Assembly: GCF_024171725.1 (NCBI RefSeq)
Contig: NZ_JAMTCG010000004.1
Span: forward strand, 310,001 to 374,000
Source: Williamsia serinedens
Lineage (GTDB): Bacteria; Actinomycetota; Actinomycetes; Mycobacteriales; Mycobacteriaceae
Reading direction: 5' to 3'
DNA: 64,000 bases
The position numbers were made by a program, and so were the translations under genes. The first letter of the stretch is position 1; each line of letters opens with the position of its first letter. Under the pieces are notes generated by a model, which was not told the DNA's origin, did not search any database, and worked only from the letters and a program-made list of their open reading frames with translations. This document shows, piece after piece, positions 50,121 to 58,156 of the stretch.

Positions 50121-50150
50121 AGGGTAGGTGAACCCGCAGGTCGGAAGCAA
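50121..50150 (-). promoter_or_regulatory. Promoter of rplN-rplX-rplE-rpsZ
   Basis: On the minus strand TTGCTT (50150-50145), an 18-bp spacer and TACCCT (50126-50121) form a good promoter, followed by GGGGCGGTTGCC. The leader to rplN is about 150 nt. The remaining 49966-50307 holds no gene. Confidence 0.65.
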
Positions 50151-50307
50151 ACCGCGGTCCCGCATCCTCGTCAGGTCGCGCCTGTTCCGCGCCCAGCGGG
50201 TGAATCCGCGCCGAGCACGACGCGGGTTCCCTCGCAGATCGCGGGTTCTCGGGGATCGGGGCGAGCTGAGACTGCCGGTTCGTCCGATTCCCTGACAGAC
50301 TGGCCGC

Positions 50308-51708
50308 GTGAGCGACCTGCGTCCCGGCGAGAACCGTCCGTTGGCCGGTTCGGGTGTGTCGGTGTCCGTCTCGTGCGCGGTCCCGGTCGACGTGTCCGCG
50401 TTGTTGCTGGCCGAGAACGGTCGGGTCCGCGGTGACGCCGACCTGGTTTTCTTCAACAATCCCGTCGGACCCGGCGTGCAGTACCGGCACGGCGCGGGGG
50501 CTCCCGACGTCGTCGCGATCGACACGACGGCTGTCCCGAGCGACGTGACCACCGTCGCGATCACCGCCAGCCTCGACGGATCGGGTCCTGCGACCTTCGG
50601 CAGCGCGCCGACGCTCGTCGCGTCCATCACGGCCGGCGGCGAGACCGTCGGCTTCGAGATGACCGGCCTGACGACCGAGTCGGCCGTCGTGTGCGTGGAG
50701 GTCTACCGCCGCGGTGATGCGTGGAAGGTGCGCGCCGTCGGGCAGGGGTACGACGACGGACTCGCCGGCATCGCGACCGCCTACGGCATCGATGTCGACG
50801 ACGAGCCGACCCCCGCCGCCCAACCGACGGCTCCGGCCGCCCAACGAGCGGCTCCCGCTGCCCAACCAACGGCTCCGGCCGCCCAACGAGCGGCTCCTGC
50901 CGCCCAACGAGCGGCTCCGGCTGCCCACCAAGTGGCTCCTGCTGCCCAACCAACGGCCCACGGAGGTCCCCCGATGCACAGTGAACTGTTCGCCCCGCAG
51001 TACGCCGAGAGCACCGAGCCCGGCATCCAGAAGCAGGGCAGCAAGATGTGCAAGGTCGCCATGAACGGCGAGGTCATGGCCCGGTCGGGGTCGATGGTCG
51101 CCTACCAGGGCGACCTGCGGTTCGAGGCCCTGGGTTCCGGCGGCATCGGCAACGCGATCCGCCAGCGCCTCACCGGCGAGGGCGTGCCGCTGATGAAGGT
51201 GTCCGGTCGCGGCGACCTCTTCCTCGCCAACGCGTCGTCGGACGTCCACCTCATCGACCTCGACGGCACCGACGGCCTCACCATCAACGGCGCGAACGTC
51301 CTCGCGTTCGAGTCGACGCTGTCCTACCGGATCGGCCGGGTGTCCGGCGCGGCCGCGGCGAGCAACGCGGGCCTCTTCAACTGCGTCTTCACCGGCCGCG
51401 GCCGCATCGCGATCACCACCGACGGGACGCCGGTCGTGCTCAACGTCGACCAGCCGACGTACGCCGACCCGCAGGCCGCGGTCGCGTGGTCGTCGAGCCT
51501 GCAGACCGGCGTGAAGAGCAACGACACCTTCAACCTCGGGACGCTGATCGGTCGGTCGACCGGCGAGCGGTTCACCCTGTCCTTCTCCGGGCACGGCTTC
51601 GTCATCGTGCAGCCGTCGGAGCTCCCGCCGGGCGGGATGATCGGCGGCACCGGCGCCGGCGAGCAGTCCGGTGTCGGCGGCGCGCTCGGCGGCCTTCTCG
51701 GCCGCTGA
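50308..51708 (+). CDS. TerD-AIM24 fusion protein
   Basis: This 466-residue protein joins an N-terminal TerD domain (1 to about 165; [20 protein letters not shown] and [25 protein letters not shown]) to an AIM24-type beta domain (about 235-460; FAPQY start, [20 protein letters not shown]). A seven-unit Ala/Pro/Gln linker (170-218) connects them. TerD domains bind calcium and occur in tellurite or stress-response systems; AIM24-like domains are of unclear function. CAGACT 6 nt upstream of the GTG suggests a leaderless transcript. No other ter gene is adjacent. Confidence 0.88.
   Translation: MSDLRPGENRPLAGSGVSVSVSCAVPVDVSALLLAENGRVRGDADLVFFNNPVGPGVQYRHGAGAPDVVAIDTTAVPSDVTTVAITASLDGSGPATFGSAPTLVASITAGGETVGFEMTGLTTESAVVCVEVYRRGDAWKVRAVGQGYDDGLAGIATAYGIDVDDEPTPAAQPTAPAAQRAAPAAQPTAPAAQRAAPAAQRAAPAAHQVAPAAQPTAHGGPPMHSELFAPQYAESTEPGIQKQGSKMCKVAMNGEVMARSGSMVAYQGDLRFEALGSGGIGNAIRQRLTGEGVPLMKVSGRGDLFLANASSDVHLIDLDGTDGLTINGANVLAFESTLSYRIGRVSGAAAASNAGLFNCVFTGRGRIAITTDGTPVVLNVDQPTYADPQAAVAWSSSLQTGVKSNDTFNLGTLIGRSTGERFTLSFSGHGFVIVQPSELPPGGMIGGTGAGEQSGVGGALGGLLGR
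50815..50961 (+). repeat. Seven 21-bp coding repeats in the TerD-AIM24 linker
   Basis: Seven consecutive 21-bp units encode the heptapeptide AAQ(P/R)(T/A)AP with small changes (one AAHQVAP). The length may vary between strains. Confidence 0.85.
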
Positions 51709-51711
51709 GGC

Positions 51712-51757
51712 ACGCCGCCGGTCCACCGGACTCCTCCGGCGCGGCCCCGGGCGGCGT
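51712..51757. terminator. Compound hairpin between convergent genes
   Basis: ACGCCGCC (51712-51719) pairs with GGCGGCGT (51750-51757), with further small hairpins inside. It lies between the stop of the TerD-AIM24 gene and the stop of the small secreted protein gene. Confidence 0.4.
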
Positions 51758-52050
51758 CAGCGCGTGACGACCGGAACCCAGAAGCCGAAGAACCAGAAGC
51801 CCCATCCGTGGTGCGCGGCGCTGTACTGCGGCTGTACCCGCTGTCCGCGGTAGGTGAACGCGCGGTGGTCGGGTCGCTTCACCGCGCCGGGCTGACTGGT
51901 CGGCCGCTGCTGCTGCCACTGCTGCTGTTGCTGCTGCTGGGTGACCTGGTGCGTCGGCGCCGCCGACGCGATCCCCGCACCGGCTCCCAGCGAGGCCAAC
52001 CCGATTCCGCCGGCCGCCAGCGTCCCCACGACGATCTTCTTGATCCGCAT
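51757..52050 (-). CDS. Small secreted Gln-rich protein
   Basis: This 97-residue precursor has a signal peptide (MRIKKIVVGTLAAGG through GIASAAP, cleavage near residue 28). The mature part has a poly-Gln stretch (about 33-44), a basic middle and an aromatic C-terminus WGFWFFGFW. Similar short exported proteins exist in mycolic-acid actinobacteria, without known function. ATG at 52050. The poly-Gln is encoded by a CAG-rich tract prone to slippage. Confidence 0.7.
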   Translation of the reverse strand: MRIKKIVVGTLAAGGIGLASLGAGAGIASAAPTHQVTQQQQQQQWQQQRPTSQPGAVKRPDHRAFTYRGQRVQPQYSAAHHGWGFWFFGFWVPVVTR

Positions 52051-52186
52051 GTCCCACAACCACCTTCGTGTCATCCACCGGCCACCTCGACCGGCCTGAG
52101 CACGAAACTAGGGAGCCATCCTGGCAGGCCCCTGCGCCGCCGACTGGTGGTCACCTGCCAGACCCCTGACCGGGTTCTCAGGGAAG

Positions 52187-52205
52187 GTTCGTTAGCATCA
52201 CCTAA
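52187..52205 (+). promoter_or_regulatory. Putative IdeR/DtxR iron box
   Basis: This 19-bp site matches the consensus TTAGGTTAGGCTAACCTAA at 13 of 19 positions, with the right half (ACCTAA) intact. It lies 41 bp upstream of the haem-uptake operon, so repression by IdeR with iron is likely. Confidence 0.55.
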
Positions 52206-52246
52206 GTCGGCATCGGCCGACTGCACGCCCGACCCGAGGAGTCCGC

Positions 52247-52771
52247 ATGCACCTCACCTCCGTCTCCCGCCGTCGCGCGCGTGTGGCCGCGATCGCGGCC
52301 GCGGGCCTGCTGCTGGCCGCGCCGGTCGCGGCCTGCGCCGACGACTCCTCGTCCTCGAGTGCGAGCCCCTCCACGTCCTCGACGGCTGCGGGCCCCGCGA
52401 GCGGCGACGTCGACGCGCCGGCCGGCCTCGACTCCGCTGCCGCACAACAGATCCTGCGTACCGTCCTCGACCCGACGACGTCGCCGCAGGTGATCGCCGA
52501 CCTGGTCGACTCCGGAAACGCGACGATCGGAGAGCAGCTCAACGGCTTCGCGCGCGGCGCCGGACAGGCCGGGTACACGCCGGACAAGTTCACGGTGACC
52601 GGTGTCCGCGCCGACGGGTCAGACAAGGCACAGGCCACGGTCGCCGTCGCCAGCCCGCACACCCCGGCGCCGGTCTCGGTGCAGTACGGCTACGTCCGGG
52701 TCGCCGGGAAGTGGAAGCTCTCGTCCGACGCGGTCGGCGCGTTGCTCGGGATGGCGAGCGGACCGCGCTGA
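52247..52771 (+). CDS. MTB12-like lipoprotein
   Basis: This 174-residue lipoprotein has the lipobox VAAC (Cys30) and a Ser/Thr-rich spacer. Its domain resembles the low-molecular-weight antigen MTB12/CFP-2 of mycobacteria (about 65-165, ending VAGKWKLSSDAVGALLG). It is the first gene of the iron-box operon and overlaps hmuT by 4 bp. Whether it binds haem is unknown; the position suggests a surface role in haem uptake. Confidence 0.7.
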   Translation: MHLTSVSRRRARVAAIAAAGLLLAAPVAACADDSSSSSASPSTSSTAAGPASGDVDAPAGLDSAAAQQILRTVLDPTTSPQVIADLVDSGNATIGEQLNGFARGAGQAGYTPDKFTVTGVRADGSDKAQATVAVASPHTPAPVSVQYGYVRVAGKWKLSSDAVGALLGMASGPR

Positions 52772-53811
52772 TCCGCTCCCTGCGCCCCGTCGCCGCGGTC
52801 GCCGCCCTGCTCGCGGCGACCGTCGTCGTGGCGGGGTGCTCGACCGCCCCGCTCGACGTCGGCTCGACGACGTCGACCCCGGCCACGTCCACCGGTCCGC
52901 GGACGGCGACACTCGCTCAGGCCGATCCGATCGCGGTGACACCCAGCCCGGTTCCGCAGTTGCCCGCCACGGTCGACACCGCCGACGGTCGCCGCGTCAC
53001 CGTCACCGACGTCAGCCGCATCGTCGCGCTCGACCGGTACGGGACCTACGGGACGACCGTGTTCGCGCTCGGGCTCGGCGGGAACCTCGTGGGCCGTGAC
53101 ATCGCGACGAAGTTCCCGGCAGCGCAGTCGATCCCGGTCCTCACGCTCGGCGGCACCGACGCGAACGTCGAGGCGATCATCGCTCTGCGGCCCACCGTCG
53201 TCCTCACCGACGCCTCACTCCCCTCGTCCGCGACCGTGGTGCGACAGCTGTCGTCGGCGGGCATCCCCGTCGTCGTCGGCAGCGAGAAGCGCGACGTCGC
53301 CGACGCCCCGGAGCAGGTGCGGTTCGTCGCCCGGGCGCTCGGGGTCCCCGAGGCCGGCGAGACCCTCGTCCGCCGGGTCGACGACGGACTGGCCCAGGCG
53401 CGTCGGGACCGCCCGGACGTCCCCGACGGCGACCGTCCGCGCATCGCCTTCCTCTACGCCCGCGGGACCGGGTTGCTCATCCTCGGCGGTCCCGGGTCGG
53501 GCGCCGACTCGTTGATCGACGCCGTGGGCGGGCGGGACGCGGGCACCGCCGCGGGCCTCACCGACGCCTTCACGTCGCTGACGTCAGAGGGCCTCATCCG
53601 CGCCCGCCCCGACGTCATCCTCATGCTCACCGACGGGCTGCGGTCGGTCGGTGGTGTCGACGGTCTGCTCCGCGTCCCCGGCGTCAGCGAGACACCGGCG
53701 GGCCGTACCCGATCGGTCGTCGACGCCGACGACGGCGAACTCCTCTCGTTCGGCCCCCGCACCGGCGACGTCGTCCTCGCGCTCACCCGCGCGCTGTACG
53801 GACCACGATGA
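52768..53811 (+). CDS. hmuT: Haem ABC transporter binding lipoprotein HmuT
   Basis: This protein of about 347 residues has a lipoprotein signal ending VVVAGC (Cys24) and a class-III periplasmic-binding fold with the HmuT pattern RIVALDRYGTYGTTVFALGLGGNLVGRD and RPTVVLTD. It delivers haem to HmuUV. No ATG, GTG or TTG fits the signal peptide. The best start is the CTG at 52768, which overlaps the preceding stop (CTGA) as ATGA/GTGA overlaps do elsewhere here. The GTG at 52711 would add 19 residues. Haem specificity is inferred from family likeness. Confidence 0.85.
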   Translation: MIRSLRPVAAVAALLAATVVVAGCSTAPLDVGSTTSTPATSTGPRTATLAQADPIAVTPSPVPQLPATVDTADGRRVTVTDVSRIVALDRYGTYGTTVFALGLGGNLVGRDIATKFPAAQSIPVLTLGGTDANVEAIIALRPTVVLTDASLPSSATVVRQLSSAGIPVVVGSEKRDVADAPEQVRFVARALGVPEAGETLVRRVDDGLAQARRDRPDVPDGDRPRIAFLYARGTGLLILGGPGSGADSLIDAVGGRDAGTAAGLTDAFTSLTSEGLIRARPDVILMLTDGLRSVGGVDGLLRVPGVSETPAGRTRSVVDADDGELLSFGPRTGDVVLALTRALYGPR

Positions 53812-54908
53812 CCGCGCCGGCGACGGGGAAGACGCCCGTCGGACGCCCGCGCCTGCGACGACCCGCGGCGCGCGCCCGCCGCGCCGCGCTGCCGGCGGTG
53901 CTCATCGTCGGACTGATCGCCGTGGCCGTGTCGACGGTGGTCGCCGCGGGGATCGGCCAGAACCCCGTGCCGATCGACGAGGTGATCGGGTCGATCCTGC
54001 ACCACCTGCACCTGCCGGCCGGGCCGCTGCCCGACCAGGTCGGCGAGAACACGCTGTGGAACGTGCGGCTGCCCCGCGTCGTGCTCGCGCTGCTCGTCGG
54101 TGCGGCGCTCGGGTGCGCCGGCGCGGTGCTGCAGGGCGTGTTCGCCAACCCGCTCGCCGAGCCCGGCATCATCGGTGTCTCGTCGGGGGCGGCGGCGGGC
54201 GCATCGGGGGTCATCGCGCTCGCCGGTGTCGGTGTCGCGGGGTACGCGGTCGCCGGCGGCGCCTTCGTCGGAGGGCTGGTCACCGCGGCCGCGGTGTACC
54301 TGCTGTCGCGGTCGGCGGGCCGGACCGAGGTCGTCACCCTGGTGCTCACCGGCATCGCCGTCAACGCCTTCGCCGGCGGTCTCATCGCCTTCTTCACCTT
54401 CCGTGCCACACCCACCGCCCGCGACCAGATCGTGTTCTGGCAGCTCGGGTCACTCAACCGGGCGACCTGGGACCAGGTGTTCCTCGTCCTCGGGTTCGTC
54501 GCCGTGGGGCTGGTCGCCGCGATGGCGATCGCCCGTCGGATGGATCTGCTCGCCCTGGGCGAGTACTCGGCCCGACACCTCGGCGTCGACGTGGAGGCGC
54601 TGCGCCGGGTGGCCATCGTGATCGTCGCCGTCCTCACCGCCGCCGCGGTCGCGTTCTGCGGGATCATCCTGTTCGTGGGTCTCGTGATCCCCCACCTCAT
54701 GCGCCTGATCGTCGGGCCGGGACACCGGGTCCTGGTGCCCGCGGCGACGCTCGCGGGGGCCGTCGGACTCGTACTCGCCGACCTCGCCGCACGCACCCTC
54801 GTCGACTACGCCGACCTCCCCCTGGGCATGCTCACCAGCCTCGTGGGCGGTCCGGTGTTCCTGATCCTCCTGCGACGCACCCGGTCTCGACGTGGGGGGT
54901 GGACATGA
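53808..54908 (+). CDS. hmuU: Haem ABC permease HmuU (FecCD family)
   Basis: This 366-residue FecCD-type permease has about ten membrane helices. GCAGAVLQGVFANPLAEPGIIGVSSGA (about 100-126) and FVGLVIPHLMRLIVGPGHR (about 285-303) are the family signatures, including the loop that docks the ATPase. The start overlaps hmuT by 4 bp and the stop overlaps hmuV by 4 bp (ATGA). Confidence 0.93.
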   Translation: MTAPATGKTPVGRPRLRRPAARARRAALPAVLIVGLIAVAVSTVVAAGIGQNPVPIDEVIGSILHHLHLPAGPLPDQVGENTLWNVRLPRVVLALLVGAALGCAGAVLQGVFANPLAEPGIIGVSSGAAAGASGVIALAGVGVAGYAVAGGAFVGGLVTAAAVYLLSRSAGRTEVVTLVLTGIAVNAFAGGLIAFFTFRATPTARDQIVFWQLGSLNRATWDQVFLVLGFVAVGLVAAMAIARRMDLLALGEYSARHLGVDVEALRRVAIVIVAVLTAAAVAFCGIILFVGLVIPHLMRLIVGPGHRVLVPAATLAGAVGLVLADLAARTLVDYADLPLGMLTSLVGGPVFLILLRRTRSRRGGWT

Positions 54909-55687
54909 CGGCGCTGATATCCGTCGACGGACTGACCGTGCACCGCGACGGCCGACCCGTCCTCGCCGACGTCGCGCTCACCGTCGGCGCGGGCGAGCTG
55001 CGCTGCGTCGTGGGTCCCAACGGCGCGGGGAAGTCGACCCTGGTCGCCGCGCTGTCGGGGTCGCTCACACCGACGGCGGGGACGGTGTCGCTGGTCGGCG
55101 ACGACATCGCGCACCTCTCCCCCGTCGAGCAGGCGCGGCGACGCGCGGTGTTGCCGCAGGACCACGTCGTGGGTGGCGCGTTCACGTGCCGCGAGGTGGT
55201 GCAGATGGCGCGCTACCCGTGGAACCGCACGCCCCGCAACGCCGAGGACGACGACGCGGTCGCCGAGGCGCTGGCGCGCTGCGACGTCGAGGCCTTCGCC
55301 GAGCGTCCGTTCGCGACGCTGTCCGGCGGCGAGCGGGCCCGCGTCGCGTTGGCGCGGGTGCTGGCGCAGCGGACCCCTGTGCTCGTCCTCGACGAGCCGA
55401 CCGCGGCGATGGATCCGCACTTCGCCGAGTCGGTGATGGCGGTGGTGACCGCCCGTCGCGACGAGGGATGCGCCGTGGTCGCCGTCGTCCACGACCTCGG
55501 CCTGGCCGCCGCGTACAGCGACACCGTGACCGTCCTCGCCGACGGAGGCGTCGTCGCGACCGGGTCACCCGAGGAGACCATGACGGCCGAGCTGCTCGGC
55601 GAGGTCTACGGCGTCGCGATGGCCTCGGGTGTCGTCGCCGGCCACCGGGTCGTCGTCCCCGTCCGCCCGCCCCGACCGAGGAACTGA
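54905..55687 (+). CDS. hmuV: Haem ABC transporter ATPase HmuV
   Basis: This 260-residue ATPase has Walker A GPNGAGKST (36-44), signature LSGGERARVALARVLAQ and Walker B LVLDEPTAAMD. PQDHVVGGAFTCREVVQMARYPW is typical of the haem/siderophore class. It closes the haem operon. 93 bp separate it from the polysaccharide locus. Confidence 0.93.
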   Translation: MTALISVDGLTVHRDGRPVLADVALTVGAGELRCVVGPNGAGKSTLVAALSGSLTPTAGTVSLVGDDIAHLSPVEQARRRAVLPQDHVVGGAFTCREVVQMARYPWNRTPRNAEDDDAVAEALARCDVEAFAERPFATLSGGERARVALARVLAQRTPVLVLDEPTAAMDPHFAESVMAVVTARRDEGCAVVAVVHDLGLAAAYSDTVTVLADGGVVATGSPEETMTAELLGEVYGVAMASGVVAGHRVVVPVRPPRPRN

Positions 55688-55722
55688 CCCGCGCGACACC
55701 GGAGAATGCACGCGAACGACCG

Positions 55723-55745
55723 TTGAATTCGACAAAATGAATTCA
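55723..55745. promoter_or_regulatory. AT-rich element with two GAATTC sites before the polysaccharide locus
   Basis: TGAATTC occurs twice (starts 55724 and 55738) in an AT-rich patch unusual for this DNA, 36-57 bp before the first exopolysaccharide gene. It may contain the promoter or an operator. Confidence 0.35.
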
Positions 55746-55780
55746 CGGCACGAACGCATCCGGGTGAGAGGCGGTGAACG

Positions 55781-57178
55781 GTGCAGATCCTCGTCGAGGG
55801 CGCGCTCGGTGTCGTCGTCCTCGTCGTGGCCGTCGCCGCGATCCGGTTCATCTGGATCCGTCCGCAACGCGGCCTGCTGCTCCTCGCCGCGTTCACCCCA
55901 CTGCACGGGCTGCTCGACATCGCGCCGGTGCCCCACGTCGCGTCAGCCTGGAAAGAGGGTCTCGTCGCGCTGACACTGGTCTGCGCATTCGCCCAACGCG
56001 CTCGTCGACGGTCGTGGCCCCCGCTGCACATCCCCTACTGGCCGGCAGTCGTCGCCTTCGTGGCGTTCGGACTCGTCTCGGCGGTGGTCACCTACGGTCC
56101 GTTCGGGCTCGTCGGGGCCAAGGTGACGTTCTTCTACATGATCTTCGTCCTGCTGATCCTGTGGTCCGCTCCGTTCGACGCCCGCGACCGCGACCACCTC
56201 ATGTCGATCCTCATGGGGATGTGCATCCTCGTGAGCCTCGTCGGGATCGCGCAGCAGATCGTCGGGCCCGGGGAACTGGTCAACCTCGGCTATGAGTTCG
56301 GCAAGCAGGTCCGCACCAGCGGCCCGCTGTTCCGGACGTTCAGCACCTTCAACCAACCGTTCGGGTTCGGCCTGTACGTGATGGTGGCGTTGCTGGTCGG
56401 CGGCGCCGTCGCACTGGCCGATCCGCGTCGGCGACGCAACCGCGTCTTCCTCTGGCTGTGGCCGGTGATGGCCGTCGTCATGGCGACGTCGGTGGTGCGT
56501 GCGGCGATCATCGGTCTCGTCGTCGGGGTGATCTGGTTGGCCGCGTTGCGTTTCCGGTACCTGCTGGCTCCCCTGGTGACGATCGCCGTCGTCGCGGTGG
56601 CGGCGTTCCCGCTCCTGCCGAAGTCGGCGACGTCGGTGTTCTTCTCCTCGAGCAGCCTGGGCCAGCGCGGCGCGGGGTGGAGCGACATCATCTCGAGCAT
56701 CCTGGTGCACCCGCTGGGGCGCGGACTGGGATCGAGCGGCGCAGCCGCCGACCGGATCTCGACGGCCCAGGGCACGTCGACGACGACGGTGACCGCCGGC
56801 GCCGGCGGCACCATCCAGTCGGGATCGGCGAACTATCAGCCCGACAACTACTACATCAAGACGCTGCTCGAGCTCGGCCCGATCGGCCTGTGGGTGTTCC
56901 TGGCCCTGATCGTCACCGCGCTCGTCTGGTGTGTGCGGTCGTCACGGACCCTGCCCGGCCGCGACAGTGCCCTGGCACTGGGGGTGAGTGCGTCCGTCGT
57001 CGCGGCGATGGTGGCGAGCCTGGTGGCGACGTACTTCGAGATCTTTCCGATGGATGTTCATTTCTGGCTTCTCCTGGGAGTGGTGGGATGCGCGACGGCA
57101 CAGCAGGGTTCACATTCGGTGCGCTCGCACTCCGACCCGGCGGGAGCGGGGTCCAGACCTACATCCGCGAGCTCCTGA
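55781..57178 (+). CDS. O-antigen ligase / Wzy-type polymerase
   Basis: This 465-residue membrane protein has about 11-12 helices and the Wzy_C-type large periplasmic loop (about 285-365, with HPLGRGLGSSG and DNYYIKTLLELGPIGL). Such proteins polymerise lipid-linked repeat units or ligate glycans. The GTG at 55781 has GAGAGGCGG upstream. Its 3' end overlaps the next gene by 91 bp, unusually long, but both reading frames look genuine. Confidence 0.88.
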   Translation: MQILVEGALGVVVLVVAVAAIRFIWIRPQRGLLLLAAFTPLHGLLDIAPVPHVASAWKEGLVALTLVCAFAQRARRRSWPPLHIPYWPAVVAFVAFGLVSAVVTYGPFGLVGAKVTFFYMIFVLLILWSAPFDARDRDHLMSILMGMCILVSLVGIAQQIVGPGELVNLGYEFGKQVRTSGPLFRTFSTFNQPFGFGLYVMVALLVGGAVALADPRRRRNRVFLWLWPVMAVVMATSVVRAAIIGLVVGVIWLAALRFRYLLAPLVTIAVVAVAAFPLLPKSATSVFFSSSSLGQRGAGWSDIISSILVHPLGRGLGSSGAAADRISTAQGTSTTTVTAGAGGTIQSGSANYQPDNYYIKTLLELGPIGLWVFLALIVTALVWCVRSSRTLPGRDSALALGVSASVVAAMVASLVATYFEIFPMDVHFWLLLGVVGCATAQQGSHSVRSHSDPAGAGSRPTSASS

Positions 57179-58140
57179 GGTACATGCCGGAGCTGCTCGC
57201 CCCGGCACCGACCACCGCGCTGGTCCAGGCCGACGCCGTCGGCGAGCTGCCCGCGGGGATGCACGCCATCACCCGGCCGGTGTCGGACGGTGCCCGTCGC
57301 GCCGTGTACGGCGCCGCGCCGCTGCGCACCTCGGTGTTCCACGGGCTCGACGTCGACCTCCCGCTGACCGGACCGGCCGCCACCGTCGCGACCGTGCACG
57401 ACCTGTCGGTCATCGACATGCCGTCGGCGTCGAGCCGGTTCCGCGCCGCCGGTGAGAACGTCCTCGTCCGACGGGTGCTCCGCAAGGCCGACGTGCTGAT
57501 CGCGGTGTCGCGGTTCACCGCCGATCGCATCAAGGACATCGCCGGCCGCGACGCCCACGTCGTCGAGCTGGCGCCGGCGGTGTGGGCGACGCCGCCGTCG
57601 GAGGCCGACATCGAGCGCGTGCGCGCCGCGCACGACCTGCCGGAACAGTTCCTGCTGCAGGTCGGCACCGTCGAACCCCGCAAGAACGTCGCGCTGGTCG
57701 CCGAGGCGGCGCAGCGGCTGGGCATCCCGTGCGTGCTCGCCGGTGGCGGGTCGACGGGCCCCGACGCTCCCGCGTCGGCGATCGGACTGGGGTACGTCGA
57801 CGTGGAGGACCTGCCCGCCCTGTACGGCGCCGCGACGGTCACCGCCTACGCGTCGTACTACGAGGGATACGGGTTGCCTCCCGTGGAGGCGATGGCCTGC
57901 GGAGGGGCCGTGGTCGCCAGCGCCGTCGGCGCGCTGCCGGAGGTCGTCGGCGACGGCGCGCGACTGGTGGCCGCCGACGACGTCGACGACTGGGTCGCCG
58001 CGATGGAACCGCTGGTGCGCGATCGGTCCGCGCGCGACGAGCTCACCCGCGCGGCGATCACGACCATGGAGCCGATCACCTGGGAGCGGACCGCGCGCGC
58101 CACCGTCGACGTGTACCGACGCGAGGGGATCTCACCGTGA
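57088..58140 (+). CDS. Glycosyltransferase, GT4 family
   Basis: This 350-residue GT-B enzyme starts FGALALRPGGSGVQTYIRELL (the GT4 N-terminal Gly-rich loop). It has LLQVGTVEPRKNVALVAEAA and the nucleotide-sugar site YYEGYGLPPVEAMACGGAVV with two Glu residues. The ATG at 57088 (GGGAG 7 nt upstream) is needed to include the Gly-rich loop. It transfers a sugar from NDP-sugar to a lipid-linked glycan; donor and acceptor are unknown. Confidence 0.9.
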   Translation: MRDGTAGFTFGALALRPGGSGVQTYIRELLRYMPELLAPAPTTALVQADAVGELPAGMHAITRPVSDGARRAVYGAAPLRTSVFHGLDVDLPLTGPAATVATVHDLSVIDMPSASSRFRAAGENVLVRRVLRKADVLIAVSRFTADRIKDIAGRDAHVVELAPAVWATPPSEADIERVRAAHDLPEQFLLQVGTVEPRKNVALVAEAAQRLGIPCVLAGGGSTGPDAPASAIGLGYVDVEDLPALYGAATVTAYASYYEGYGLPPVEAMACGGAVVASAVGALPEVVGDGARLVAADDVDDWVAAMEPLVRDRSARDELTRAAITTMEPITWERTARATVDVYRREGISP

Positions 58141-58156
58141 CCGGCCGGACCCCGCC

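Noticed and set aside
49966-51726. Long minus-strand frame upstream of rplN
   Set aside because: It is antisense to the TerD-AIM24 gene; L14 has its normal GTG start with a strong Shine-Dalgarno at 49965.
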